The notes below the pieces were generated by a model. It was not told the origin of the DNA and ran no database searches. It saw nothing but the letters and a program-made list of their open reading frames with translations. A program made the translations under genes and the position numbers. A stretch of 64,000 nucleotides of DNA from Candidula unifasciata (Eukaryota; Mollusca; Gastropoda; Stylommatophora; Geomitridae), in assembly GCA_905116865.2 (NCBI GenBank), contig CAJHNH020000191.1:791263-855262 (forward strand), in the 5' to 3' direction. Position 1 is the first letter of the stretch; each line of letters starts with the position of its first letter. Shown piece by piece: positions 1-10,422 of this stretch.

Positions 1-629
1 GTCCTTCCTTATCTCTATTCTTGGTGTGACAACCAGTGCCTGTGTATTTGTTTGTTTTGGGGGAAATTTAATTATATTTTAATTCTAAGTAACTACAAGC
101 GGCGAAGAACAACTGTATTTCACAGATAATCATTCAGCCTAGAACATTCTATACAACATTGATTCATTGACTCAACAAACGGGAATACTGAAGCAGTTTC
201 GCACAGTAACACCATGTATGAAACAAAGGTTAATGTCCGTCCGCAGTCGTCCGTACGACAAGGCTTTTGTTACGTGAATCAATAATTGATTCACTGTGAA
301 AGAATGTGATGGAGGTGAAGAACTAGAATGACACAGGGGACATTACCGAATGCATTTTGTTTTTTTTAATGGGAGCGGTTGAGAATAACAACATCCCCTT
401 TCAATGTATTTATTTTTCATGGTAACTGCAATCTGTATTATACAGATACATTTATATTGCTTATTTTTATTTTCTATGAGTAGTGAGACAGTAGGTTTAT
501 TAAATTTGAAAACAAAGGCAGTTTTAACTTCATTGTGTCTTATTCACAATACCCCCAACCCCACCCCGGCACGCCTATCAAAAGACGGAAGACTGACGAC
601 TGACTTTACCTTATTAGGGCATCACAGAG
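1..629. other. Non-coding, no gene seen
   Basis: No recognisable coding sequence, RNA gene or repeat family was found. The one local structure is a 21-bp palindrome at 274-294, with 10-base arms (GTGAATCAAT / ATTGATTCAC) around a single A. The only longer open frame (about 77 codons, 404-637) has no recognisable motif and runs into a SINE-like repeat, so I treat it as chance. Confidence 0.6.
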
Positions 630-752
630 AGCGATAAATACATGGTGACATAAAGTGCCACCATTCGGATGAGGATCACCCTTGGAGAGATCCGGGAAAC
701 CCCATTCAACCATAAAGTTATATTAGGGCTCCCGGCAACAAGCTGTTTGTTG
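630..752 (-). mobile_element. SINE-like repeat R6, fragment
   Basis: On the minus strand this matches the repeat also seen at 9985-10172, 26515-26705 and 55430-55615. The shared landmarks are 'gtgatcctcatcc' and 'ggcactttgtgtcac'. This copy is diverged and lacks the outer parts. The family looks like a short non-coding retroposon, because two of the other copies run directly into microsatellites at the same end. No tRNA head was identified. Confidence 0.6.
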
Positions 753-2870
753 TGTACTTTCTAGAAACAACGTCCTGAGAGTACTTTTCAGGGACAACGC
801 AGCAGAAAATGGAGAGTAGTTGCTCTCTAAGTGACCTGAAGGCTGCAATCACGTGAACATAAATATATTTGTACACTCTTACATCCGGATCAATTTATAT
901 ACAGGAAATTTAGATTTTATGTATCCTTTCTTCCTTTCTTTCTCTCATGCTGTTGCGGTTTCCGCTGCTTTTTCCTGCCTCCAGCCTCCTTCCGTCTTCC
1001 CCCAAAGCAACAAACACTAGAGGCATACGGAGTCAAAGGTCTACTACATCTAACTTTCATGAATGAATTGCACAAGTTAACTGTAAAGGTAATGTTTATA
1101 ACAATTTATAACTACTTCAACATTTACTTGTTCCATTGGCGTTGCCTTTTCTTCAGTCAAAAATTGTGTGGCATCTACAGTGCCATATTATAGAAACAAC
1201 TCGGAATGGATCCATTTCTTTTCATCTATCTTCTATGTGGATCTATTGTAGAGGCCACACAACTGTCCTTGGGCAATGAGAGATCCCATTTTATGGTTTC
1301 CATGGAGCCCAAATCTGGCGCCTCTAATATAGATAAGTGATCAATACAGGGTTACATTCATGGCCGTCTGCCACACGATGACACGGGTTTTGATGAATTA
1401 GCCGAGTTCAGATTTCTGTGCCTGTCATCTTGATAGATTGGACATATCAGTGTAGGAACTGGGTGATTATCTAACCAGTATCGGCGTCTGTGGCTCTGGG
1501 GTTCTCATCGCGGATTTATCAGGCGAAATTACCCGGTTAGTTGCAGCTGCTTTCCACGTGGCAGCAGATTGCTTGTTGTTGATTTACACACTTGTTTGAA
1601 TGTCGACCGGTCGAAGAATATCAAAACTGTATAGTTTAATAGGAAAAAAAAAAGACTATACTTTTTAGAGTGGTTTACCTCGTTCTTTAAATGATACGTA
1701 CTTTTTTTAAAACATGCAGCCATGCGTTGAGGAACCAACATCCCCATAAGAGATTCCTGCGTGGGTTTTAGGGGCTTCAATTTGAGAGGGATAGAGAGGG
1801 GGGGGGGGGTGTCGTGAAATGATAGCCATTACGCATCGGTCTGTAAGGCTGATAACCTGTCTTACCTGTAATCTGCACAAAATTCAAACTTGGACTCGCC
1901 CAGAAATATATAGTCCCTTATATCTATATATATAGGCCTGTATTGGACAACATTATTATGTCTGCCTTTTCTGGTTACTTTAACTAAACTCCACTTTTAA
2001 ATGTATATCTCTTAGAGATATATTTAGGGAGTTATTTGAGGTTTCTTGGAAACCGATTTACTCCTTGCCCCAGTATACAAGGAACTTCTTTTGTACCAAC
2101 GCCTGAAGTGTCTAAGCGACGCTATTCTCCTTGCCAGCTTCTCAAGAGTCCAGATGTGTAAATCTGTGCCTGTATAACTTTCACTTTCCAAGGCAATCTG
2201 GAAATGTCTCAGTTTTTACATATGCTTGGGTAAGTTAATTATAGTTTACGAGTACCTAGAATGATGTCTGTAAAGTAGTCACTGCTGTAGAGAAATCCAT
2301 ATCGGCTGTGTGATCTCACTTAGTTCTACCATTCTTGATCGCTAGAGTAGCGGATTCGAACGTAGATCTTCCACTGTACAGACTAAATAGCTTATGCCCT
2401 CAATAAACCCCCCCCCCCCCCCATACTGATAAACATTTAATGCCCTTACAATTGTGTACGTTTTAAATTACTTACAGAATCTGTACATACGAAATGGGGA
2501 CAGAATTGGGTCAGGGCTGTGTTAATCAAAGTATGTGTGTGTTTGACCCAGATCAATGAGTGCTGGGGCGGTTGGGAAAGCTAGGGAATGCAGGTACTGA
2601 CGGTAAATATTGGCGTTTGTGTGCAGAGTGAGGGGGATAGGGAGAGTGATATATGTGTTAGACCACTTTATCTATCTCCACTGTATATCTGACTTGCCTT
2701 CTCTTGCACTAAACAGACAGATAAATATAGGAGACTTATGTCTTTTGGTCTGGAGAGGCAATCTGAGGAATGAAACAGGAGAGCAGGGAGGAGGCAGCAG
2801 ATGGGGGTTGATGACTAATGCTTGCTCTGTCTTTCCTGTCAAGATGTTACCCTCTTGATGATGACTAATG
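753..2870. other. Non-coding, no gene seen
   Basis: About 2.1 kb without a supportable feature. It holds short mononucleotide runs (G at about 1799-1809, C at about 2407-2422) and a short TA stretch near 1925. Open frames here are under 85 codons and show no family motif. Confidence 0.55.
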
Positions 2871-2890
2871 TTGAGTTATTTTCTTGACAG

Positions 2891-3061
2891 GATGTATATT
2901 TTCTGAAGAGCTGGCAGAAGATTCACAGTCTCACCAACATCCACCAACTATCCAACCACCAGAACCAACTTGTTGCCCACCAGATAACACCTGTGAAGGT
3001 TCCTGACATCTCCAAAATGTGGGAGATTGTGCCGCAAACAGCTACCAGTGCTAGAGCTTAA
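2891..3061 (+). other. Possible decayed or terminal exon
   Basis: The pyrimidine-rich stretch ending in CTTGACAG at 2883-2890 looks like a splice acceptor. The frame starting at 2891 stays open for 56 codons to TAA at 3059-3061, and a TGA lies just upstream of the acceptor in the same frame. Around 3120-3340 further plus-strand stretches read like low-complexity protein but are broken by stops. No protein family was recognised. A 56-codon open frame can easily arise by chance, so this is a weak call recorded only because of the acceptor-like site. No transcript evidence is available. Confidence 0.2.
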
Positions 3062-3064
3062 TGT

Positions 3065-4120
3065 GGCTCAAAGACATTGTGTGTCCTTACTGGTGATAGA
3101 GACTTGCTAGATACCAGTACAGTTGCTGTACAGTGAAGTACTCTTACTATTTGATCCAGTGGAGCAGAATTCCCAGAGTCAAAGACAGTCGAATCATCCG
3201 GAGCTGAGGGTGGCATCATAGACAGAGAGAAGAGAAGATAAGTCTGATGCTTCGCATGATGTTGTGTCCCTCACAGCTCCTAGATTGTCCAGTGATGAAA
3301 AGATGTCATCTCCAAGACCTTCTGTCTGTGTAGTATCTGTTTGATTTGGACATGATATCCTGAGATCTGGCATTTGTCTCACTTTTATATATCTAATTTA
3401 TATTGATTACATACATTCATTTTCATGGCTGACTTAGGTGTCTCTATTTCACCTTTTTAAGTGTTTAGCAGTTGTGTATGTATGTGTATCTTCATTATAT
3501 GTGTTAACATGGTTATGATAATGAACTATCATAACCTGGGGGCTTTCTTTAGTAAGTAGTGGGGGTGTCCAGCCAAGTGTGCCTAGAAATATTATATATA
3601 TATATATATATTGACATATTTTGTAGTGCCAATACTTGAGTTGCCCTACTCCAGAGATAAGTTGATCGTATATTGGCCACGGGGAATCCCTTAGACCAAT
3701 ACGAGCCAAACAACTCAACAAAATTATCTCTGAGTGCTGCTGGTTCTGAAGGAGAAATCCTTACATTAGGCACGCGACAGGAGTGATATGTGACAGGGGG
3801 GGGGGGGGATAGACCCACTGTCTGTGAGAAGCATGTTGTAAAAGAAGATTATTAAGGGATTTATCAAAATCGGATGCTGAGCTTTGAAATTTCAGAGTAT
3901 ATGTTGGGAACATTACTTTTCAACAGTAAGTTGGAAAGGGATTATACAGAAACTACAGGTTCTCCCCCTTCACCCCAACCGCTCCAGAATAAATGTGTAA
4001 AGAGAAACCTGCGAAAACGGTGGCCAAACAAAATTCCAATTGAAGAACTGAGAAGGTAATAGCAAATGTTCATCATTTAGAGACATTACGAAAAGAAGAA
4101 GATAGATGTAACTCGATAAT
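3065..4120. other. Non-coding, no gene seen
   Basis: No supportable gene. It contains a short (TA)n run near 3591-3611 and a G run near 3796-3808. The overlapping short frames on the minus strand at 3449-3818 are translations of this simple sequence. Confidence 0.5.
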
Positions 4121-4125
4121 ATCTG

Positions 4126-4180
4126 CGGGGTATCTTTACTGTCCAGGATCTTAGTTGGTGGCTGATTCAGGCTTCATCGA
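4126..4180 (-). mobile_element. SINE-2 fragment
   Basis: A short minus-strand piece of the SINE-2 body ('tctttactgtccagga'), matching the equivalent segment at 24900-24980. It is a remnant without head or tail. Confidence 0.45.
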
Positions 4181-4279
4181 TTTGTGAGCCAAGGGTGGTT
4201 TCGGGGGAAAAAAGATATGGATGTCAACCGAAAACCTTCTTGCCGGCAGACAATTGTCTAGTCACAACAGAGCCGCGGC

Positions 4280-4440
4280 TCCCATGATCCTCGCTGGTGC
4301 TACGGCGCATGAGCACTCTGCTGAGCCTCTTCGGACTCAGACTTGAGTTAGAAGAAAAACAAATCACTTATGGGTTACATCCGTGTGCCATGATGTTGAT
4401 CCGTTGATACAAACCTCAAAACCTTCGATTCTTTCAGGTG
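4280..4440 (+). mobile_element. SINE-1 3' portion
   Basis: The plus strand carries the 3' half of SINE-1: 'gatcctcgctggtgct', then 'ttcggactcagacttgag', then 'gggttacatccgtg', ending near 'caaacctcaaaacct'. The same order occurs reversed at 8092-8290 and 16400-16560, attached there to the tRNA-like head. The head is missing here, so this is a truncated copy. Confidence 0.7.
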
Positions 4441-4559
4441 TTTTGGTCATATAGGACTAGACCTATATGTTCTTCTCATTACCTATCTGAAATATCCTTG
4501 CTATCTTTTTCCTGCTTTTTACATCTACTGATGTATGACGGGCTGGGTGTTGTGAGGGC

Positions 4560-4815
4560 CCTTTAGAAGCGAGTGAACAGTGCGGAGGCACAAATAGATC
4601 ATTACGGTCTGAAGAGAATGGCACTGCGGGGAGTTACCATTGGGATATGGCCGACGCTCAACACTCAAGAGAAGGGTGAGACGGATATACAGACAGTTAC
4701 TGGTACAAAGGGAATTGGAACTCTTCGTGTGCCGCTGAAGATAGGGCGCTTATAGGAGTGTCCCGAGTGCTGTGATGTAGATAATTAATTCCACATTAAA
4801 CGTTCAAATCTACTT
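4560..4815 (+). mobile_element. RNase H LINE, 3' end fragment (LINE-I)
   Basis: This corresponds to the end of the ORF and the 3' tail of the I-type LINE seen at 42165-45110. The plus strand reads 'VNSAEAQIDHYGLKRMAL' and continues through 'GIWPTLNTQEKGETDIQ' to a stop near 4753, followed by the family's 3' tail ('gagtgctgtgatgtag'). Related 3' ends occur at 25340, 26925 and 42165. Only the last part of the element is present, as expected from 5'-truncated target-primed insertion. It has no catalytic domain of its own. Confidence 0.75.
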
Positions 4816-4889
4816 ACCGTTTTTATGTGTTTCTTAAAGTGTTATCCTATTCGATTTTCTGTCTGATCAGTTTTCATTGCATTCCTCTT

Positions 4890-4910
4890 AAAAAAAAAAA
4901 AAAAAAAAAA
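4890..4910. repeat. Poly(A) run
   Basis: A run of about 21 A residues, a little beyond the LINE-I fragment. It could be that insertion's tail, but 75 bp separate them. Confidence 0.6.
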
Positions 4911-4989
4911 CCACACAAGCTTAAATATTACATGCTTCTTGTTGAATTTACGGAGTGCCCATGTTTTATTTTGCCACACTTATTCGTGA

Positions 4990-5125
4990 ATTAGTGAGTC
5001 TTTCCTCTTGAGCCTAAGGCGGCGCATAGGGCAGAGATCATGGCTCTACATGTCAGACCGTTCGTTGTCACCGGTTTTATACTTCCCTGATGCCAGTTTT
5101 ACGCAGAGTCTCTCTCGGTCTTACC
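4990..5125 (+). repeat. Dispersed repeat R11
   Basis: The segment 'gcgcatagggcagagatcat' and its flanks recur at 62362-62407, where an LTR element interrupts the copy. It is followed by a T run at 5127-5142. The class is unknown. With two copies in the window it is a dispersed repeat, not unique sequence. Confidence 0.5.
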
Positions 5126-5359
5126 TTTTTTTTTTTTTTTTTAATTATCCTGCTTTGGTGTCCATATGATGGCTTGCAATGAATAACGAGGCATTTATAT
5201 GTCTGAATACTAAGCTGTCATACATAGGCAGTGGCGTTTGACCCTGGGAGCCTAAGTTCTTGAGCACCCTCTCCTAAATTTCGAAGCAGGCTAAGATGTC
5301 CCCTGATGCACGTATTTTTCTTTTTTATGGCTTTCTTTATACATACTATATTATTTCTA

Positions 5360-5368
<9 letters not shown>

Positions 5369-5425
<57 letters not shown>
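5369..5425. repeat. (TA)n microsatellite
   Basis: About 57 bp of uninterrupted TA dinucleotides. Open frames across it are repeats of Tyr-Ile. Confidence 0.95.
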
Positions 5426-5428
<3 letters not shown>

Positions 5429-5429
5429 C

Positions 5430-6280
5430 CATTCAGTCCATAAGTATTGTGATGCACTTAAACAAGACGTAGACCCATTTAAAGCCCCCTCCCCCTCACT
5501 ACTGTGTAAGTGGGCTTAGCCAGTCTGCCCAGCGTCCCAGTTTTTCTACATATCCCCACCCCCATTGATTTGTTTGTATCGGCGACCTTGCATGTACTGT
5601 ATATTATCTCATCTTCCCCATCCCATCTCATTCCCCATCATTCTCAATAATGCTCAACATAAAATGTGTTTGTCGGGAAGCGCCCATTCATCGTGGTCTA
5701 GCCATCTTTTGTAGCATCCAGGCAATGAAAAGAACACGAATGCTGTAATCACACTTTAGAAGGTTACATTACTCTCCTTAAATTCTGTGGTTTGATTTTA
5801 TATTCGAACGTGGTTTTCCCGGACAGGTGGCAATAATCTATAGTCTCCGTGTGCATGTTCCGCCCGAAGCGGCTTGAATAAATCGACATTGATTCATGTT
5901 TCACAGCATTCCCCCCCCCCCCCCCCCCCCCCCCCCCACAAACACATTTATTTCTCTTCATATGCCACATCTAAATAGCCTGCCTCATTGTCAAGTGCAA
6001 TTCCTGATGTTAGATGTTTGAGTTGTGTCATTCAAACTAGCGGTCAGAATATCAGATCCTGCGCAAAGCCACGTTGTGCAGCTCTTAGAGATTAAAACAA
6101 ATACAGGAAGAAAAGATGCTAGCACAGAAACTGTTCCTCCTCATAACTTCTCCCTATATTTATGTGCAATGAGTTGGCTTTGCATTTTTTTCCGTCCGCA
6201 CTGCACGTCAAACAGTTCAGTCTGGGAGTGCCCTCAGATGGCGACGAATAACGCCAGTTCTGTGTGGGTTAACTATTCTT
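5430..6280. other. Non-coding, with C-run
   Basis: No gene seen. It contains a C homopolymer of about 27 bases at 5911-5937. The small frames on either strand show no domain. Confidence 0.5.
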
Positions 6281-6284
6281 CTTC

Positions 6285-6770
6285 TTTGCGTTCGCCGGCT
6301 GTAAACTATAGTGAAAAGTTCTGGTTGTTCGTCCACTTCTGGACTGCAGTCCTCTTCCAGAACCTGAGTGTTGCGTGTGCATCCGTTTGACAGATCTGAC
6401 TCATTTGTGTGTAGACTGTTAGTTCCTTGCCTCTCCGAGTTCGAAGTAAGCTCCCAATTAGTCGACTCTTACGACATGCTTTTGAGTAGCCAGTGGGTCT
6501 ATTCTGGTTTTCCTTATATTGGGGCCACAGAACCCACACGGGGAAGGTTAACTATTCTTTGTTGGCCTTTGGAGCAACGCTCTTGTCTGATTTCATCACT
6601 TTGCTTGTTTGTTTGCGTTCACCGGCATTAAACCCCGGAGGGAAAAACCAGATTGTTCGTTCATTTCTGGACTTTTGCTTTGTTCCAGGACGTGAGTTTT
6701 CCATGTGCATCCGTTTTACAGATCTTGCTTATTTGTATGCAGACTGTTGGTTCGTTGCCTTTTAGTCATG
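6285..6770 (+). repeat. Repeat R5, two adjacent copies
   Basis: R5 is a non-coding dispersed repeat of about 200 bp. It begins near 'cgttcgccggctgtaaac', passes through 'gttcgtccacttctggact' and ends near 'ggttccttgcctctccg'. Two diverged copies lie head to tail here (about 6285-6500 and 6530-6770). Other copies or parts are at 15795-16010, 17125-17198, 18660-18775 (reverse), 20735-20800, 20965-21035, 29220-29285 and 34720-34850. I see neither a tRNA-like head nor inverted ends, so its class is open. The overlapping short ORFs are artefacts of this repeat. Confidence 0.75.
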
Positions 6771-6794
6771 CTGTTTTTGCAGTCAGATCAATTT

Positions 6795-7210
6795 TTTAAA
6801 AAACGACTCTGACCTTATATCAGCCCTGGGAAGTAAAGGCCGCCAGCGTGATTATGACAACATCACCCACTGAGTACCGACTAGTCTCTAAAAAGTCTGA
6901 TTCTAGCATTAAGTATTAGTTTCGTATCCTTTACAGGACGTTGCAGAACCAACCCCAGCACTTTCTGGTTGTTGTGGTTTTTCTAGGCAAATTTACGTCC
7001 ACTAGTTTGCCATTGCCTACTAGACAGCCGGCTCTCGGTACCACGGTCGAAACCATCGCAAGACAAACCGTCTACAGCAGGGATCGAACCCGGCACCCCG
7101 ACATTACGAAGCGCGTTCGCAACGCCTAAGCCACAGAGAGTCTAGCATTACACGTCCGATAAGCCACTGGTGGGAAAAAAGATCCATAACTTTTGCTAAA
7201 GTGCCAACAT
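6795..7210 (+). mobile_element. SINE-2 copy split by SINE-4
   Basis: The 3' half of a SINE-2 ('ccctgggaagtaaaggc', 'acatcacccactgagt', then a tail reading 'aacttttgctaaagtgcc') is interrupted by a reverse SINE-4 at 6912-7140. The interruption is bracketed by a perfect duplication of TCTAGCATTA (6902-6911 and 7141-7150). The host SINE must therefore be older than the inserted one. Confidence 0.85.
6912..7140 (-). mobile_element. SINE-4, tRNA-derived, nested
   Basis: Reading the minus strand, the element begins at a tRNA-like head ('tctgtggcttaggcgttg', then box B-like 'gggttcgatccc'). It continues through a body with 'ggcaaactagtggacg' and 'ccagaaagtgctgggg', and ends near 'cgtcctgtaaaggatacg'. 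Other copies are at 12725-12965, 21955-22185 and 28975-29095. A perfect 10-bp target duplication flanks it, which fits LINE-dependent retroposition. The A and B boxes would act as an internal RNA polymerase III promoter in an active copy. Confidence 0.85.
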
Positions 7211-7227
7211 TACTGGCATGGTTTGGA

Positions 7228-7465
7228 TCCACCGTGGTCTAGCGACTAGATGCTGGCCTGCGGATCGGAGAGTACTGGGTTTGGGTCGTGATGGTGGGGG
7301 GGGGGGGGGGGGCCTGACTTTTTAAAAAGAATGACCTTGCTCTTAAGTCGACCCAGCCTTAAGTGGGTACCAGGTACAGTTCTGGGAAGCAAAGGAGGCC
7401 GGCCTGATGCTGACCACATCACCCACCAAATGCCGTTTGGTCTATTAATATATAGATCTAGTACC
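7228..7465 (+). mobile_element. SINE-2, tRNA-derived
   Basis: The head reads 'cgtggtctagcgactagatg' (box A-like) and 'tactgggtttgggtcgtg' (degenerate box B). The SINE-2 body follows: 'agtcgacccagcc', 'gtgggtaccaggtacag', 'tgaccacatcacccacc'. A G run of about 18 bases has expanded just after the head at about 7295-7312. The same family, with a better head, is at 41628-41905. Confidence 0.8.
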
Positions 7466-7469
7466 GTTT

Positions 7470-8091
7470 TTTACTGCCAAGATTGCTGGGAAAAGAGCAA
7501 AGGAAAGGCAACGAGATATCTGGATTGTTTGACTATATGAATGGGCCGAGACAAGAGCACTTACATGAGTTGGTGATCGTCGTGTGAGATGGCGAAACAT
7601 GATCCCACACGCTTATCGACAGGGCACATGATAGTGATTTGATGATGCCACATTCAATTCATGTGAATCTATTTCTCATGCTATGACAATTATACACACA
7701 CACACACACTCACACACATATACACTTACACACACACGCACGCACATACATACATATATGCTCAGCCAAAGGTGATCACAACAGCTGGCAGACATTTGTC
7801 CATACATTGTAGGCCGCTTGTCGACAAATATTGAAGTCATCATTAGTCATCCTGTAATGTAGACGCAATCGAAATAAAGATAGGCGCCTTTTTAACAGCT
7901 GTCGTGTATAGATCTAACAAATATAGACTTTTAAGTGAATTGTACACGTGTAATCTGTTGTCAGGCGGGTGATATGATAAATAATTGCAGGGTTGGGAAA
8001 GCGGCGCGGTGTATACTAAACCTGGCATGACACTTGTGCCAAGGAGCACACTGCGAAAGGGTACCACCGTAAAGACACATAGCACATTTAT
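7470..8091. other. Non-coding, with (CA)n
   Basis: No gene seen. An imperfect (CA)n/(CATA)n microsatellite occupies about 7694-7757. Small frames on the minus strand at 7843-8230 overlap SINE sequence and are not considered genes. Confidence 0.55.
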
Positions 8092-8510
8092 TTTTTTGGT
8101 TTGAGGTTTGAGGTTTTGAACAACGGATTAACATCATGGGACACGGATGTAACCCGTAAGTGCTTTGTTCTTCTTCTAACTCAAGTCTGAGTCCGAAGAA
8201 GCTCAGCACAGTGCACAGGCTCTTTAGCACCAGCGAGGATCCTGAAATTCTTTGGGTAGATTTTTAACTCCAAATTTTGCACGGGCAGCGCCGTTAGGTT
8301 ACTCTTTTCGATTTCCAACTGCCAAGAGCTTTTTTTTACGGGAGCAATAATACACACGGGCGTCCGATCTCACTACCCAGAGACCAGGGGAAATTATTAG
8401 AAGTCAAAGTTCACGTGACAAAATCTTAGGCCTTATCAGGGATTAAACCAGGAACCTCTACTACTCGAGGCGGACACCATACCTCGAGACCACGCAGCTC
8501 CCTAGTTATA
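8092..8510 (-). mobile_element. SINE-1, full-length-like copy
   Basis: On the minus strand: a tRNA-like head ('gtggtctcgaggtatggtg', with box B region 'aggttcctggtttaatcc'), a middle block containing 'cacgtgaactttgac' and 'ggtctctgggtagtgag', and the 3' block shared with 4280-4440. At about 410 bp this is one of the two longest copies, the other being 16400-16775. The promoter boxes are degenerate, so the copy is probably silent. Confidence 0.8.
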
Positions 8511-8624
8511 TTGGGGCACTACTCAACGGTTACGAAGTAACCTGTAGTCCAGCTCCGGTGGGGAAATAATGTTGTGGCAGGGCAGACCCATAGATTTGAC
8601 CGGTGGTCTAGGAGGGTTGCCCGG

Positions 8625-8915
8625 TCAGGTAAAAGAGCACTGCTCTTCTCATCCGGCAGCTTCTGAAGCCCACTTTGTTCCAAACGTATTGGGGTTGCCG
8701 TTTCTTTGGTGCTATCTAAGCTGAACAGGAAAGTGATCGCTGTGCATGATCAGTCCATGTTTTCTACAGTACTGCCCAGTCTTTTACAATGGAGAGGAAG
8801 ACAATCTCTTGCATAATTGGTAGAGCCGTGGGCTGCGATTCTCATACATCTCCACAGCACAATGGTACATGATCGTCTGGAAAAGAAGTAAAGTGCCAAC
8901 AATCGTGGGTAAGCG
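8625..8915 (+). mobile_element. LINE-Zf 3' end fragment
   Basis: This aligns with the end of the zinc-finger LINE at 17255-18165 and with the reverse copy at 15400-15665. The part read 'cagtactgcccagtc' corresponds to the Cys-containing end of the ORF. 'gggctgcgattctcatac' corresponds to the stop region ('gggctgtgagtctcatgc' in the better copy). It ends with the family tail 'gtaaagtgccaa'. The reading frame is destroyed. Confidence 0.65.
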
Positions 8916-9049
8916 TCGTACACCAGCATAATTTATATATTATTGTTTGGATGGTAAATTGTATTGTGTATAACCAAAGACGGCATTAAGAAACATAATT
9001 TAAAACAAAACACAAAATATATCCACCTGTGTTTCCAGGGAAAAACTCT

Positions 9050-9383
9050 GCATTATTTTATATGCAGCAAAGTAGAGAATGTAGAGCTTTGGGAGAGAAC
9101 TAAACAGGCTCCAGTGGACCAAGAGGTGAGGAAAAGACGCTGGCGTTGGATATGACACACACTGAGAAAACCGGAGAACAGCATAACTATAATGTCTTTG
9201 CATTGGGACCCACAGGGGCATAGGAATAAAGGAAGGCCCAAAAACAATTGGAGAAGAGAGCTGGAGAATGAAGTTAGAAAGATTGGGAGGACATGGGGAG
9301 AGCTCCATGCAATGGCGAAGGATAGAACGACTTGGCGTGAGCTGGTTGAGGGCATATACTCCAAAGGCAGAAGCAGAAAGTAG
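9050..9383 (+). pseudogene. LINE reverse transcriptase C-terminal tail (LINE-A)
   Basis: This is the tail of a non-LTR retrotransposon protein, beyond the RT palm. The plus strand reads 'ELWERTKQAPVDQEVRKRR' and 'WRWI', then an in-frame stop at 9153-9155 where the family has Gly-His, then 'HTLRKPENSI'. After that comes 'NKGRPKNNWRRELENE', then 'AKDRTTWRELVEG' and a stop near 9381. The Gly-Arg-Pro-x3-Trp-Arg and Asp-Arg-x2-Trp-Arg motifs are standard for the tails of many animal LINEs. A related fragment is at 42010-42150. The overlapping long minus-strand frames (9000-9415) are shadows. The element is dead and truncated at its 5' end. Confidence 0.85.
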
Positions 9384-9534
9384 AGAATCAATTGCATTGT
9401 TGATTTCCATGGCACATAACTGTCTTATTGATTTGTTGATAATATGGTAGTTAACACCTCTTCATTAACATTTATTCTCAAGGACTGGTCAATATAATAT
9501 TTGTTGGAAGTAGCCAGTCTACCTTTTGTTCTGT

Positions 9535-9750
9535 GCAGCGTCAATCCATGTTTTGGAATCCATATGGATACCATACAAAGGACAAGAAAATCAAGCCGAA
9601 AAAAATTAGAAAGGTGAATGTGAACACAACATGAGTGATGACCAAAAATTTCAGGGACATTTGGCGTCAGCTGGTTTTAAAGTCTTTGCCCCCTTGGGAA
9701 ACCAAAATACAGCAAAAGAGCTGCTAGGAGAGAAACCTTGGTAAGTAGAA
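9535..9750 (+). pseudogene. LINE tail fragment, decayed
   Basis: Plus-strand pieces resemble the LINE-A type of tail: 'NPYGYHTKDKK', then 'FRDIWRQLV', then 'SLCPLGKPKYSKRAARR' in a shifted frame. The frame changes and stops show strong decay. It lies 150 bp beyond the better LINE-A tail and could be a second insertion of a related family. Assignment rests on motif spacing only. Confidence 0.45.
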
Positions 9751-9984
9751 ACAAATTGCTTGGCCTCTTGATGTCACTTTCAAACAGCTAAAAGATTCTT
9801 ATTTGAAAATTGGGAGGCTTGATGATGTATTTCCAAGCAAACTGAAAAGGAGAATACATACATCAATTGGAGACTGGTGCAAGCCATGATCACACAATAA
9901 TATAGTACGCCCAAGTAAAGTATGCATGAGAAAGAAGAAACGTTGCATATCCTTTGGTCCTTTGTGGTTTTATTGCGGGATGCA

Positions 9985-10172
9985 ATTTTTTTAGTTATTT
10001 CGAAGCCCCACCCTTGTTTTTGCCGGGGGCCCTGGATATAGCGGGTAATAAATATGGCCCAACGGCTGAAAGGGGTTTCTGGGACCTCTTCACGGGTGAT
10101 CTTCAATTGCATGGTGGCACTTTGTGTCACCCGGTGTTAATCGCTTGTGAGGTGTCCTGGTTGGGTACAACT
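9985..10172 (+). mobile_element. SINE-like repeat R6, feeding an (ACAT)n array
   Basis: A near full copy of R6: 'tatttcgaagccccaccc', 'aaatatggcccaacggctg', 'tctgggacctcttcac', 'ggcactttgtgtcacc', ending at 'tcctggttgggtacaa'. The very next bases start the CATA/ACAC microsatellite. The copy at 55430-55615 ends at the same point and is followed by an (ACT)n array, which suggests the repeat has a microsatellite-prone 3' end. Confidence 0.75.
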
Positions 10173-10189
10173 TACATACACACATACAC

Positions 10190-10236
<47 letters not shown>

Positions 10237-10391
10237 TACATTAGATACATTAGATACATTACATACATTACATTCATTACATACATTATATACATTACAT
10301 TACATACATACATTACATACATACATTACATACATACATTACATACATACATTACATACATACATTACATACATTACATACATTACATACA

Positions 10392-10422
<31 letters not shown>

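Noticed and set aside
6025..6765. ORFs of 87-121 codons in three frames
   Set aside because: They overlap two copies of repeat R5, and no frame is conserved between those copies.
9000..9415. Minus-strand ORFs of 120-136 codons
   Set aside because: They lie antisense to a clear LINE tail on the plus strand and show no motif of their own.
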